NCBI GenBank assembly: GCA_965222995.1
Contig: OZ244977.1
Span: forward strand, 2,914,001-2,978,000
Source: SB11 sp965222995
GTDB taxonomy: Bacteria > Bacteroidota > Bacteroidia > UBA8524
Length of the DNA: 64,000 bases
Direction of reading: 5' to 3'
A model generated the notes under the pieces. The model worked only from the letters and a program-made list of their open reading frames with translations, was not told where the DNA came from and did not search any database. Shown one piece after another: positions 29,634-38,580 of this stretch. The position numbers and the translations under genes were made by a program. Every line of letters begins with the position of its first letter. Within the stretch, counting starts at the first letter, position 1.

Positions 29634-29673
29634 GAAAAGAAAAACCCCACTTCAAAAATTTGAAGCAGGGTTT
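29634..29673 (-). terminator. Intrinsic terminator, LruC paralog 2
   Basis: Interrupted hairpin: AAACCC and CTTCAAA pair with TTTGAAG and GGGTTT, leaving a symmetric two-base internal loop. A T-rich run follows on the minus strand. Confidence 0.8.
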
Positions 29674-29705
29674 CATTTATTAAAAAACTAGTTAACCTAT
29701 TCTGT

Positions 29706-31943
29706 TTATTGTAAGCCAAATAAGTTGGCTACGTTTCTATTGCCCGGAGCATCGGTATACCAATTGGTATTTGTTGTTCCGCCTGATGTTGCCCAATCGT
29801 CAAAGAAATTGTATGCGCTGGTTATTGCCGCATATTCTTTGGGGTATACAAAGTTGGTAGGCAATAGTATTGCCCAAGGCATTCCGTTTGATGTTTTGTA
29901 GTATATACCTTGACTTGGATTACTTGCATCGTTCCATTGACCAAACATTGATGTATTTGCCAAATCTGTTGGCTTAAAGTTGCCCAAGTGTATTTCAGCA
30001 TCACGATGTTGGTCGGCAAATATGAATGGATTGAATTTGCTTATACCTAATTTACTATCGTCAACTGGGTTGGTAAAGTTTATGTTTACATACATAGTAT
30101 CACTTGTACCTGTTGGGTTGGTTTTTATAGTATTAAACATTGACCCTGTTGCACGATGTAAGCTTGGCTCAGGACTATCGTATGCTATAATTACTGCTTT
30201 AGCCTGGTTTGCTTCAGTATTGTTTGCATTACGTGTAATAATATTACGTACTAAAGTTTGCCCTGTAATAGTATTAATGTCGCTTGGTACCAGCTCATCA
30301 AACTGCCAACCGAAACCATTATCAAAGGCTGCACCTACTGCCAATACTTTCATTTTCACTTTATAGTCTACCACTTTGTTATCTGCATTCAGTATTTTGT
30401 GGATGTTGAAGGCTAAAACTAAATCGTTATAGTCATAATCTCCTGTTGCAGGCCAAAGGTCTTCAAAAGCAAGTGTTGCTGTTTCTGTAGCACTTGGGTA
30501 GTAACTGTTAAATGCGCGGTCAGGGTCGCAAGGATACTCGTCTTGTGTATCAGGCACTCCGTCGTTATCACAATCTGCTACCGGAGGGTTTCCAAATTGC
30601 TCAGGCTGGCACGTACTTGCAGGTAAATAACCTGTGCAGCTAAGCGCAGCACCGTTTTGTAGTGAACCGTTATTGGTTTCTACGCCGTTGGTATCACAAA
30701 GGTCTAATTTGCCTTTAAGTATAGAGCCGCTTTTTAAGTTTGAGTTGCCTGTTACTTTTAGTTTACTGCGTTTTGCTCCTGTACCTTCAATTTTTTCATC
30801 ATTTATTAAATCTTTGGTACTTGTTAAAGCTCCATTATCAAAAATATTGGTAGAGCCGTTTCTCGCTTCATAGTTATCGCCAACTGTTATATAGCAATTA
30901 CTCCATAAATAACCTTCATTTTCCAAGTCATCATCTACATCAAGTAAGCAGTAGTTTTTAACCTTTCCTCCATCTTCTATAATTAAATCATCGCTAATAA
31001 ATGTAAAGTGGTAGTTATAGAATTTTCCACCGTCTTTAATTTTTAAGTCGTTATCACTGCCGTTACCTATACCGTTATAGGTTCCATAGTTTTTAAAGAA
31101 ACCATTATCATGAATTTCGGCTTTTTTATAGTTGTATATTTTACCTCTGTTTTCAGCATAGCCTTTTACTTGAAATTCATCGTTTATTCTCAGGCTATCA
31201 CTCCAGTTATAAAATTTAGCATCTTTATGGTATACCTTTATTTTCTTTGCTGTAAGGATTGTGTTTTCTAAAATATATGCTCTACCGCCTCCTTCAATTT
31301 TCAACTCATCAAAGCTTCCGTTTGCACATATTTTAACTCTACCCCCACTTTTTACTTTAATATCTATATTATTACTTAGTATACCTGTTAAGCATACCGT
31401 TTGGCCGCTGTTAACAGTTAGGTTACTACTACGATTGTTGTAGGTTTGTGTGCAGCCGCTGTTACAATTCATACCTGAACCTGTTTTTCTAAATACATGT
31501 GGGTTAGGCTCATTTCCACCGGTAAATAAGGTTGAAATAAACTGGTTTACTTTCACTTTCTCATACTCACTGCTTCCGTCAGCACTTATTTTCTCTATAT
31601 AAATAAAGTCTTCCCAAGCAGGTACGGTGAGCTTTGTGGTATACTCTGCATTTGCATCGGTTAAACCTGTTGTAATTAATGCCCCTGTTGATGGAACATC
31701 ATTATAAATTTTAATTACATAGAGTTGGTTTGCAATAGGTTCTGCTATTTTAACCTTTACGGTTAGTTCTTTTGAGGTATTGAAGTCAAATTCAGCAGGA
31801 ACCACCAGGTCTTTTGCAGCAATATTCACATCCCCAGATGGAGTATTGTCTTTTTGGTCGTTCTTAAAGGGACTTTCGCGTTTACAACTTGCCAGTGCAA
31901 GTACAGCAGCTACTAATACCCATGTGTGTTTAAATGTTTTCAT
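29706..31943 (-). CDS. LruC domain-containing lipoprotein, paralog 2
   Basis: Second of the tandem set; 745 residues, same order as paralog 1: lipobox ALASC with KRES, beta-sandwich (LVVPAEFDFNTSKELTV), beta-helix-like rungs (KNYGTY, YNYHFT, KNYCLL, DNGALT), TSP3-like loop and LruC domain (AFEDLWPATGDYDYNDL). The TSP3-like loop carries the Cys pair seen also in paralog 1 (DCDNDG and YPCDPD). The C-terminal FFDDWATSGGTTNTNWYTD is nearly identical to paralog 1, pointing to recent duplication or gene conversion. The middle region is rich in Lys and Asp. Its own promoter and terminator make it an independent unit. Confidence 0.88.
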   Translation of the reverse strand: MKTFKHTWVLVAAVLALASCKRESPFKNDQKDNTPSGDVNIAAKDLVVPAEFDFNTSKELTVKVKIAEPIANQLYVIKIYNDVPSTGALITTGLTDANAEYTTKLTVPAWEDFIYIEKISADGSSEYEKVKVNQFISTLFTGGNEPNPHVFRKTGSGMNCNSGCTQTYNNRSSNLTVNSGQTVCLTGILSNNIDIKVKSGGRVKICANGSFDELKIEGGGRAYILENTILTAKKIKVYHKDAKFYNWSDSLRINDEFQVKGYAENRGKIYNYKKAEIHDNGFFKNYGTYNGIGNGSDNDLKIKDGGKFYNYHFTFISDDLIIEDGGKVKNYCLLDVDDDLENEGYLWSNCYITVGDNYEARNGSTNIFDNGALTSTKDLINDEKIEGTGAKRSKLKVTGNSNLKSGSILKGKLDLCDTNGVETNNGSLQNGAALSCTGYLPASTCQPEQFGNPPVADCDNDGVPDTQDEYPCDPDRAFNSYYPSATETATLAFEDLWPATGDYDYNDLVLAFNIHKILNADNKVVDYKVKMKVLAVGAAFDNGFGWQFDELVPSDINTITGQTLVRNIITRNANNTEANQAKAVIIAYDSPEPSLHRATGSMFNTIKTNPTGTSDTMYVNINFTNPVDDSKLGISKFNPFIFADQHRDAEIHLGNFKPTDLANTSMFGQWNDASNPSQGIYYKTSNGMPWAILLPTNFVYPKEYAAITSAYNFFDDWATSGGTTNTNWYTDAPGNRNVANLFGLQ

Positions 31944-31982
31944 TTTAGTTAGCTTATCAATAAATTCCTAAATAGCGCTTTA

Positions 31983-31990
31983 CAAAAGTA
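31983..31990 (-). promoter_or_regulatory. Putative -7 element, LruC paralog 2
   Basis: Minus-strand TACTTTTG, 40 bases upstream of the ATG. The surrounding palindrome also gives the same element on the plus strand at 31989-31996. Confidence 0.48.
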
Positions 31991-32211
31991 CTTTTGGTGT
32001 TATCAGCTTCTTAGAATTTTAGGACGAGTGGGGGTATAATTATATGAGCTGCGATGGGTTTACTTCTTTCTAAAACTATTTATTTTTTTGTTAAAATATC
32101 TACTGTTTGTACTATACAATTATGTTTAAATTTACTCCATAAATTTTTTGTTTTAAGCTGATAATCAACGTTTTTAATGTTGTAACATTTATTATCTTTT
32201 TAGAGTATAAA

Positions 32212-32247
32212 CAAAAAAATCCCCCTCGAAAATTCTCGAGAGGGATT
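32212..32247 (-). terminator. Intrinsic terminator, LruC paralog 3
   Basis: Hairpin AATCCC-c-CTCGA with TCGAG-a-GGGATT, one mismatch, followed on the minus strand by a seven-base T run. Confidence 0.88.
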
Positions 32248-32275
32248 ACATATATAGTTAGGGTAGCTTATTGTG

Positions 32276-34492
32276 CTATAGTAATCCCAATACTTCAAAA
32301 AGTTTGGTTATGTCTCTGTTTCCTGCTGCATTTGTATACCAATTGGTATTATTTACACCGCCTGATATTGCCCAATCATCAAAGTTGTGGTATGCTTCAG
32401 TAATTGCAGTACGCTCTTGCGGGTAGTCAAAATCTTCAGGTATTAGTATTGCCCACGGCAAACCGTTCGCAGTTTTGTAATAAATACCTGCGCTTGAGTT
32501 TGAAGCATCATCGTGTGTGCCAAACAAGCTTTGTGTAGCCAAGTCCGTTGGTTTAAAGTTACCCAAGTGTATTTCTGTACCACGTGTTTGGTTGGCAAAT
32601 ATGAATGGGTTGAATTTATCTATGCCCATTTTGGTATCTGCTACAGGGTTTTTAAAGTTTACTTTTATACGTATGGTATCGCTAGACCCTTTAGGGTTTG
32701 CTTTAATAGTGTTAAACATTGAACCTGTTGCACGCGTCATACTTGGCTCCGGACTATCATACGCTATAATTACTGCTTTTGCTTGACTTGCTTCAGTACC
32801 GTTTGAGCTACGTGTAATAAGGTTTTTAGTAAGTAACTGACCTGTTACACTATTTACATCAGCAGGTACTACTTCGTCAAACTGCCATCCAAAACCGTTG
32901 TCGAAAGATGCCCCTACTGAGCGTACTTTCATTTTCACATTAAAATCAACTACTTCATTATCTGCATTTAATATTTTGTGGATGTTAAACGCAAGCGTTA
33001 AATCATTGTAGTCAAAGTCTCCCTGTGCAGGCCACAAGTCTTCAAAGGCAAGTGTTGCAGTTTTTGTAGCACTTGGGTAGTAGCTGTTAAAAGCACGGTC
33101 AGGGTCGTTAGGGTATTCGTCTTGTCCATCAGGCACACCATCGTTATCAGCATCTTGCACAGGAGGAGTTCCGAAACCTTCAGGATTACAAGTACTAGGT
33201 GCTATATAACCTGCACAGCTTTGTGTAGCAGGAGATTGTATTTGCCCCCAGTTATTTTCTATTCCATTCGCATCACAAAGGTTTATTTTACCTTTTATTT
33301 TACCATTACTGTTTATAGTAGTATTGTCTGTTACTTTAATACGGCTGGTATTACTACCTGTACCTTCAATATCTTTATTTACCGTAAGGTTTTTAGTGCT
33401 TAATAAAGCTCCGTTATCTAGCTCAACATCACCACTGCTATTGTTTGTAAACTTGTCTAATACTTTAATGTAGCAGTTAGTCCACAAATCGCCATTGTTA
33501 TTTAAGTCGTTTTCAACCTTCAAATAGCAAAAGTTTTCAAAATCTGCATTGCTATTATTGTTCATGGTGTTACCTACTGTAATGAAGTGGTAATTTTTAA
33601 ACTTCTTGTTTACGTTGAAGTTGGTTTTAATGTTAAGTGTACCATAGTTCTTTACGTCACCGTTTGAATTGATATTTAAGTCTCCGTTAATATCTATTTT
33701 ACCGTGGTTGCGGATAATTCCGTTTATAGACATGCTTCCACTGGTAGTAACACTATCACTATAGTTGTAAAACTCAGGTTTTGAGCCGTTGGTATTTATA
33801 TTGTTAAGGTTTACAATAGCATTTTCAAGTATGTATGCTTTACCTTTATTTTGAATTGTTAGTGAGAATGAACCGTTACCGCAAATGCGGGCAATTCCAC
33901 CGTTTTTAACAGTAATACCACCACCTACTGTACCTGTGAAACAAACTACCTCGTTTTTATTTACGGTTACCCAATTAGTATTATTATTAAGGGTTTTTGT
34001 ACACCCTGTGTTGCAATTTAAACCCGAACTGGTTTTACGCATAGTATACACATTGGTAGGGTTACCATTATCCATTGTAGTAGTAACAAATTGATTTGCT
34101 TTTACTTTTTCGTAATTGCTGGTACCATCTTCGTTAACTTTCTCAATGTATAAAAACTCTTCCCAAGCCGGTAAACGCAATTTGGTAGTATATTCACCAT
34201 TTGCATCGGTAATACCTGTTGTAATTAATTCGCCTGTAGAGGGTACATTATTATATAGCTTAATAACAAAACGCTCGCCTACATGGCTTGCATTTGTTAC
34301 TTTTACACGAACTGTAAGTTCTTTTTCGCTCTCAAAATCAAAATCAGCGGGTACTACTAAGTCTTTAATTTCAACATTAGCTGTACCTCCTTCATTAGAT
34401 GGGTTGTTTTCTGTGAAAGGATTTTCACGTTTACAACTCATTAGTGCCATAAGCAGGGCGATAAATACCCATAAAAATTTCTTGCTTTTCAT
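32276..34492 (-). CDS. LruC domain-containing lipoprotein, paralog 3
   Basis: Third of the set; 738 residues from the ATG at 34492, preferred over the in-frame TTG at 34501 because it gives a normal signal peptide and the same promoter spacing as its sisters. Lipobox LMSC with KREN. The N-terminal beta-sandwich and the LruC end (AFEDLWPAQGDFDYNDL) are close to paralogs 1 and 2. The beta-helix-like middle has diverged to a strongly Asn-rich form (NNNTNW, KNYGTL, KNYHFI, ENFCYL, DNGALL). The TSP3-like loop (DADNDGVPDGQDEYPNDP) lacks the Cys pair. Own promoter and terminator. Confidence 0.88.
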   Translation of the reverse strand: MKSKKFLWVFIALLMALMSCKRENPFTENNPSNEGGTANVEIKDLVVPADFDFESEKELTVRVKVTNASHVGERFVIKLYNNVPSTGELITTGITDANGEYTTKLRLPAWEEFLYIEKVNEDGTSNYEKVKANQFVTTTMDNGNPTNVYTMRKTSSGLNCNTGCTKTLNNNTNWVTVNKNEVVCFTGTVGGGITVKNGGIARICGNGSFSLTIQNKGKAYILENAIVNLNNINTNGSKPEFYNYSDSVTTSGSMSINGIIRNHGKIDINGDLNINSNGDVKNYGTLNIKTNFNVNKKFKNYHFITVGNTMNNNSNADFENFCYLKVENDLNNNGDLWTNCYIKVLDKFTNNSSGDVELDNGALLSTKNLTVNKDIEGTGSNTSRIKVTDNTTINSNGKIKGKINLCDANGIENNWGQIQSPATQSCAGYIAPSTCNPEGFGTPPVQDADNDGVPDGQDEYPNDPDRAFNSYYPSATKTATLAFEDLWPAQGDFDYNDLTLAFNIHKILNADNEVVDFNVKMKVRSVGASFDNGFGWQFDEVVPADVNSVTGQLLTKNLITRSSNGTEASQAKAVIIAYDSPEPSMTRATGSMFNTIKANPKGSSDTIRIKVNFKNPVADTKMGIDKFNPFIFANQTRGTEIHLGNFKPTDLATQSLFGTHDDASNSSAGIYYKTANGLPWAILIPEDFDYPQERTAITEAYHNFDDWAISGGVNNTNWYTNAAGNRDITKLFEVLGLL

Positions 34493-34525
34493 TACCTTCA
34501 ATTATTTATTTCTTAAATGTTAACA

Positions 34526-34533
34526 CAAAGATA
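34526..34533 (-). promoter_or_regulatory. Putative -7 element, LruC paralog 3
   Basis: Minus-strand TATCTTTG, 34 bases upstream of the ATG at 34492, matching the spacing in paralogs 1 and 4. Confidence 0.5.
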
Positions 34534-34785
34534 GTAGCAGCAAGGGCTGTAGCCAATGAGTTTATGATGAGTAGCTGTTTAATTATATAAGCTGCATTTT
34601 TAATTGATAAGAAGTATTTGAGCCGTTTTTATTGTAAATCTCTGTTTTTTTAAAAAGCTTAAACCCCTATAAACCTAGTAATACCAAGCTATACAAGCTT
34701 ATTTTTGATAACCGGTGGTTTTTCTTATACTAACAGTTAAACCGTTGATAATAAAACACTTAACATTTCAACCTTTCACAAACAA

Positions 34786-34813
34786 AAACCCAACGCATCC
34801 CTGCGTTGGGTTT
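34786..34813 (-). terminator. Intrinsic terminator, LruC paralog 4
   Basis: Perfect 12-bp stem AAACCCAACGCA and TGCGTTGGGTTT with a four-base loop, followed by a T-rich stretch on the minus strand. Confidence 0.9.
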
Positions 34814-34880
34814 AGAAACTGAAGATTAATTGTTATGCTATAAAGCGCTACTTAAAGGCTTTCCGCTCCAATTAAATTTT

Positions 34881-37085
34881 TTAATATCTAAATAAGTTGT
34901 TAGGGTTGGTATATGAACCAAAGTTCCTAAACCAGTTAGGGTATTGTACACCGCCTGATAATGCCCAATCATCAAAAAAGTTATAAGTAATCAGTATACT
35001 CTTCTTTTCTTGAGGGTAGGCAAAGTTTTCAGGTATTTCTATTGCCCAAGGTAACCCTTGTGCGTTTCTATAATATATACCCGATGATGGTTCTGACTTA
35101 TCAGCAGCAGTACCCAACAAACTCATGTTAGCTAAATCTGTAGGTTTATGGTTTGCTAAATGTATCTCGTAACCTCTACGTCTGTTAGTTATTATGTAAG
35201 GGTTAAACTCTTGAAATGGTATAAGACTATCTGCTACCGTGCTAAAGAAGGTAACACTGATATAAGCTGTATCAGAGTTTCCTCTGGGGTTGGCTTGTAT
35301 AGTATTAAACATAGACCCTCCCCCACGGTGTAGCAATGGTTCAGGAGAATCATATACTATAATGTTGGCATAAGATTGCCCTGATTCAGTACCATTACTA
35401 TTGGTATTAATATAACCTCTTGTTAGTATAGAACCGGCTACAAAACCCACTGAGCTTGTAGGCACATAATCTAATTGGAAAGCAAATCCGTTATCAAACC
35501 CTGCACCTATAGCACGGGGTTTTACTTTTACTTTAAAGTCTACTATTTCATAATTAGGACTAAATACTTTTTGAAGGTTATATGCTATCACATGGTCATT
35601 AAAGTCAAAGTCTCCTTGTGTAGGCCATAAATCTTCAAAAGCAAAGTTAGAACATGTTGTTGCACATGGGTAAAACTGATTAAATGCCCGGTTTGGATCA
35701 TTAGGATATTCGTCTAAAATATCAGCAATACCATCACTATCAGCATCAGGAATAGTAAAAGTACCAAAACCTTCAGGATTACAGTTGCCTGTTGGTATGT
35801 ATCCTGAACATGACTGTATTGCCGGAGATGTAAATGAACCGTTGTTTACTTCGATACCGTTGTTATCACAATAATTTATGTTTCCTTTTATTTCACTTCC
35901 TGTGTTTAATATGGTTATCCCGGCTGATTTAATAATACTACTAGCCGAACCTGTTCCTTCTACAGTACCACTATTGGTAAAGAAATTTGTACTAACATAA
36001 GCTCCGTTTTGAAGGGTTAATTTACCCCCACTATTAATTGTAACCTGGTTTTGCCCCTTGACATAGGTATTTGTGAGCAGTGTACCATTAATGGTGAGGT
36101 TAGATTTAGCAGTTAAATTACAATAGTTATTAATTATACCGCCTGAATTTATGGTTATATAATCATTTACAACTATATAATCGTAATTGGTAATTGTTCC
36201 GCTATTTTCAATGTGTCCGGTTACATACAACTCGCCAAAATTGTTAAAGTCTCCGGTAGCTCCTACATTAAAACTACATTGCACGTAAAATTTACCGTGG
36301 TTTTCGCTTAAACTGTTAGCAGAAATACAATGGTTTGAAATTAAGCTATCACTCCAGTTATATAACTCGGTGGTTGAATTATTACTTTTAATAGTACCTA
36401 TTGTAACAATAGCATCATCAAGTATGTATGCGCGTCCGGTATTGTTCAGTATCAAACTGTCAATAGTACCTTCACCACAAAACTTCAACACACCGGTACC
36501 ATTTATGTATATTTTACCGCTAAATGTACCTGTAACACATACAATTTGCCCGCTATTTATGGTTATGTTTCCGGTATGATTGTTAAATGTATTGGTACAA
36601 CCCGTATTACAATCTATACCTGAGCTTGATTTTCTAAATTTGTATGCATCTTTATTTTTCCCGTCATCAAAAACGGTGCTGATGAACTGGTTGGCTTTTA
36701 CCTTTTCGTATGCTTTATTACCAAATACATCCATTTTCTCAATGTAGATGTACTCTAAATATTTTGGCACAACCACAGGTGACGCAAACTCGCCCTGCTC
36801 ATTAGTCATACCTGAAACGGTAACCATTCGAGTACTCGGTTCATCAATATAAATATTAATACGAACACGTTCGTTTTTATACGTTTGGTTAACCACCTTA
36901 ACCCTCACCCATAAATTTTTTGTGGTTGAGAAGTCGAAAGATGCGGGAATGACTAAATCTTTGGGGTCGGTTATATTTACTGAGCTTCCATTTGGGTTAT
37001 CGCCAAAGCTGCGATCTCTTTTACAAGCCGTAAATAGCATGGGTATAACAATAATTATAGCCCATAAAAGTTGAAATCTTTTCAT
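34881..37085 (-). CDS. LruC domain-containing lipoprotein, paralog 4 (most divergent)
   Basis: Fourth paralog, 734 residues and the most divergent. Lipobox LFTAC followed by KRDR. The beta-sandwich (LVIPASFDFSTTKNLWV) is followed by a Ser/Thr/Asn-rich helix of rungs (NNFGEL, TNYDYI, NNYCNL, QNGAYV). The TSP3-like loop is DADSDGIADILDEYPNDP, without the Cys pair, but a new pair appears just after it (PCATTC). The LruC domain has AFEDLWPTQGDFDFND. The C-terminus lacks the shared NTNWYTDA segment and ends differently. It is farthest upstream in the array and could be the oldest copy (inference). Own promoter and terminator. Confidence 0.88.
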   Translation of the reverse strand: MKRFQLLWAIIIVIPMLFTACKRDRSFGDNPNGSSVNITDPKDLVIPASFDFSTTKNLWVRVKVVNQTYKNERVRINIYIDEPSTRMVTVSGMTNEQGEFASPVVVPKYLEYIYIEKMDVFGNKAYEKVKANQFISTVFDDGKNKDAYKFRKSSSGIDCNTGCTNTFNNHTGNITINSGQIVCVTGTFSGKIYINGTGVLKFCGEGTIDSLILNNTGRAYILDDAIVTIGTIKSNNSTTELYNWSDSLISNHCISANSLSENHGKFYVQCSFNVGATGDFNNFGELYVTGHIENSGTITNYDYIVVNDYITINSGGIINNYCNLTAKSNLTINGTLLTNTYVKGQNQVTINSGGKLTLQNGAYVSTNFFTNSGTVEGTGSASSIIKSAGITILNTGSEIKGNINYCDNNGIEVNNGSFTSPAIQSCSGYIPTGNCNPEGFGTFTIPDADSDGIADILDEYPNDPNRAFNQFYPCATTCSNFAFEDLWPTQGDFDFNDHVIAYNLQKVFSPNYEIVDFKVKVKPRAIGAGFDNGFAFQLDYVPTSSVGFVAGSILTRGYINTNSNGTESGQSYANIIVYDSPEPLLHRGGGSMFNTIQANPRGNSDTAYISVTFFSTVADSLIPFQEFNPYIITNRRRGYEIHLANHKPTDLANMSLLGTAADKSEPSSGIYYRNAQGLPWAIEIPENFAYPQEKKSILITYNFFDDWALSGGVQYPNWFRNFGSYTNPNNLFRY

Positions 37086-37116
37086 GATTCTTCAGTTTTA
37101 TTCCTAAATAGCGATA

Positions 37117-37124
37117 CAAATGTA
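37117..37124 (-). promoter_or_regulatory. Putative -7 element, LruC paralog 4
   Basis: Minus-strand TACATTTG, 32 bases upstream of the ATG. Confidence 0.45.
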
Positions 37125-37340
37125 TATTTTCATTACACTTATATAAACCCTTTTTTTACCAATAGCGGTTATTTTATGTGAACGGGGGTTTTTCCTAAAA
37201 AGCTTGTTAACACTACCAACTTGCTCTTTACAAGGATACTAAAAACACTACACTTCAACAAACTTGTATGGATAAGTTATCCCTATATAGTTTGTATCAA
37301 CAAGTGTTTGTGCTACTTAGGTATTTAACCAGTGTCCACC

Positions 37341-37348
37341 TATCTTTG
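37341..37348 (+). promoter_or_regulatory. Putative -7 element for the thiolase gene
   Basis: TATCTTTG, a full match to TAnnTTTG, 29 bases before the ATG. The rest of the 292-base divergent spacer from 37086 shows nothing else I can support. Confidence 0.5.
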
Positions 37349-37377
37349 CACCGCTTTAAAAGAAACCACAATAGTTT

Positions 37378-38577
37378 ATGAATTCAGTATACATAGTAGA
37401 CGCTCTTAGAACTCCTGTTGGAAAATACGGAGGTACATTATCAACCATTCGCCCTGATGATATGGCTGCTTTTGTGATAAAGAAACTTATTGAGCGTAAT
37501 CCTGAAATTGATGTTGAGCAAATTGAGGATGTAATTTTTGGCGCTGCTAACCAAGCCGGTGAAGATAACCGTAATGTTGCCCGCATGGCAGGTTTATTAG
37601 CAGGGCTACCCACAACTGTGCCCGGTGTAACTGTGAACCGTTTGTGTGCCAGTGGACTAGAAGCTATACAGCAAGCTGCCAGAAGCATAGCCGCTGGTAT
37701 TGGAGATATGTATATAGCCGGAGGTGTTGAGAGTATGAGCCGTGCCCCTTTTGTAATGGCTAAGGCATACAAAGCTTTTGACCGACAGCCTGAAATTTAT
37801 GATACTACTATAGGTTGGCGATTCACTAATCCAGCACTTTCGAAACTACACTACCCGTTTGCTATGGGCGAAACGGCTGAAAATGTTGCAGAGCAATGGA
37901 AAGTGAGCCGTAAAGCCCAGGATGAGTTTGCCCACAACACCCAAGTGAAATACCAAAAAGCACATGAAGCAGGTAAGTTTGCGGATGAGCTAGTGGCATA
38001 CACCATCCCCCAACGCAAAAAAGACCCAATAATTTTTGATAAGGACGAGCACCCTCGCTTAAGCTCTGTAGAAGTTTTGGCTGGCTTGCGCCCTGCTTTT
38101 AAAGAGGGTGGCTCAGTAACAGCAGGTAATTCATCTGGAGTAAATGACGGAGCTGCTGCTTTGTTGGTGGTGAGCGAAAAAGCTTTGAAGGAATTTAACC
38201 TTACTCCTATTGCCCGAGTAGTTTCTTATGCTGTTGCAGGCGTAGACCCTTCTATAATGGGTATAGGACCAATTCCTGCTACACGAAAAGCATTGAAAAG
38301 AGCTGGCTTAACAGTAAACGATTTAGATTTAATTGAACTGAACGAAGCTTTTGCGTCTCAATCTATAGCATGTATGCAAGAGTTGGAAATGGATGCAGCC
38401 AAAGTAAATGTAAACGGGGGGTCTATAGCTATAGGGCATCCATTGGGTTGCAGTGGTGCACGTATAAGTACAACATTATTACACGAAATGAAGAAGCAAA
38501 CTTCTTGTAAATATGGTTTAGCTACTATGTGTATTGGTGTAGGACAAGGTAGTGCTGTTATTTACGAAAGAATGTAG
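37378..38577 (+). CDS. Acetyl-CoA acyltransferase, 3-oxoadipyl-CoA thiolase-like
   Basis: Thiolase, 399 residues, cleaving 3-ketoacyl-CoA with CoA (or condensing acyl-CoAs) in the cytoplasm. The nucleophile is Cys90 in VNRLCASGLE. The other catalytic elements are GGSIAIGHPLGCSGAR (His) and CIGVGQGSAV (second Cys). NQAGEDNRNVARMA and DTTIGWRFTNP resemble PcaF/PaaJ thiolases of the beta-ketoadipate and phenylacetate pathways more than FadA or AtoB. No other genes of those routes are in the window, so it could be a general beta-oxidation thiolase. Monocistronic; it ends three bases before the convergent response regulator gene. Confidence 0.9.
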   Translation: MNSVYIVDALRTPVGKYGGTLSTIRPDDMAAFVIKKLIERNPEIDVEQIEDVIFGAANQAGEDNRNVARMAGLLAGLPTTVPGVTVNRLCASGLEAIQQAARSIAAGIGDMYIAGGVESMSRAPFVMAKAYKAFDRQPEIYDTTIGWRFTNPALSKLHYPFAMGETAENVAEQWKVSRKAQDEFAHNTQVKYQKAHEAGKFADELVAYTIPQRKKDPIIFDKDEHPRLSSVEVLAGLRPAFKEGGSVTAGNSSGVNDGAAALLVVSEKALKEFNLTPIARVVSYAVAGVDPSIMGIGPIPATRKALKRAGLTVNDLDLIELNEAFASQSIACMQELEMDAAKVNVNGGSIAIGHPLGCSGARISTTLLHEMKKQTSCKYGLATMCIGVGQGSAVIYERM

Positions 38578-38580
38578 CTT

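Larger units (their letters stand above)
29394..29705. other. Spacer between LruC paralogs 1 and 2
   Basis: It holds the promoter of paralog 1 (29428-29435) and the terminator of paralog 2 (29634-29673). The remaining AT-rich bases show no open frame, RNA gene or repeat that I can support. Confidence 0.6.
31944..32275. other. Spacer between LruC paralogs 2 and 3
   Basis: It contains the paralog 2 promoter at 31983-31990, embedded in the perfect palindrome CAAAAGTACTTTTG (31983-31996), and the paralog 3 terminator at 32212-32247. I see no gene in the AT-rich remainder. Confidence 0.6.
34493..34880. other. Spacer between LruC paralogs 3 and 4
   Basis: It holds the paralog 3 promoter (34526-34533) and the paralog 4 terminator (34786-34813). 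In between is AT-rich sequence with no supported gene or repeat. Confidence 0.6.

Noticed and set aside
27168..37085. Repeated rungs in the LruC genes taken as a CRISPR or tandem DNA repeat
   Set aside because: The periodicity is in the protein, with variable codons and lengths; there are no constant DNA repeats with spacers.
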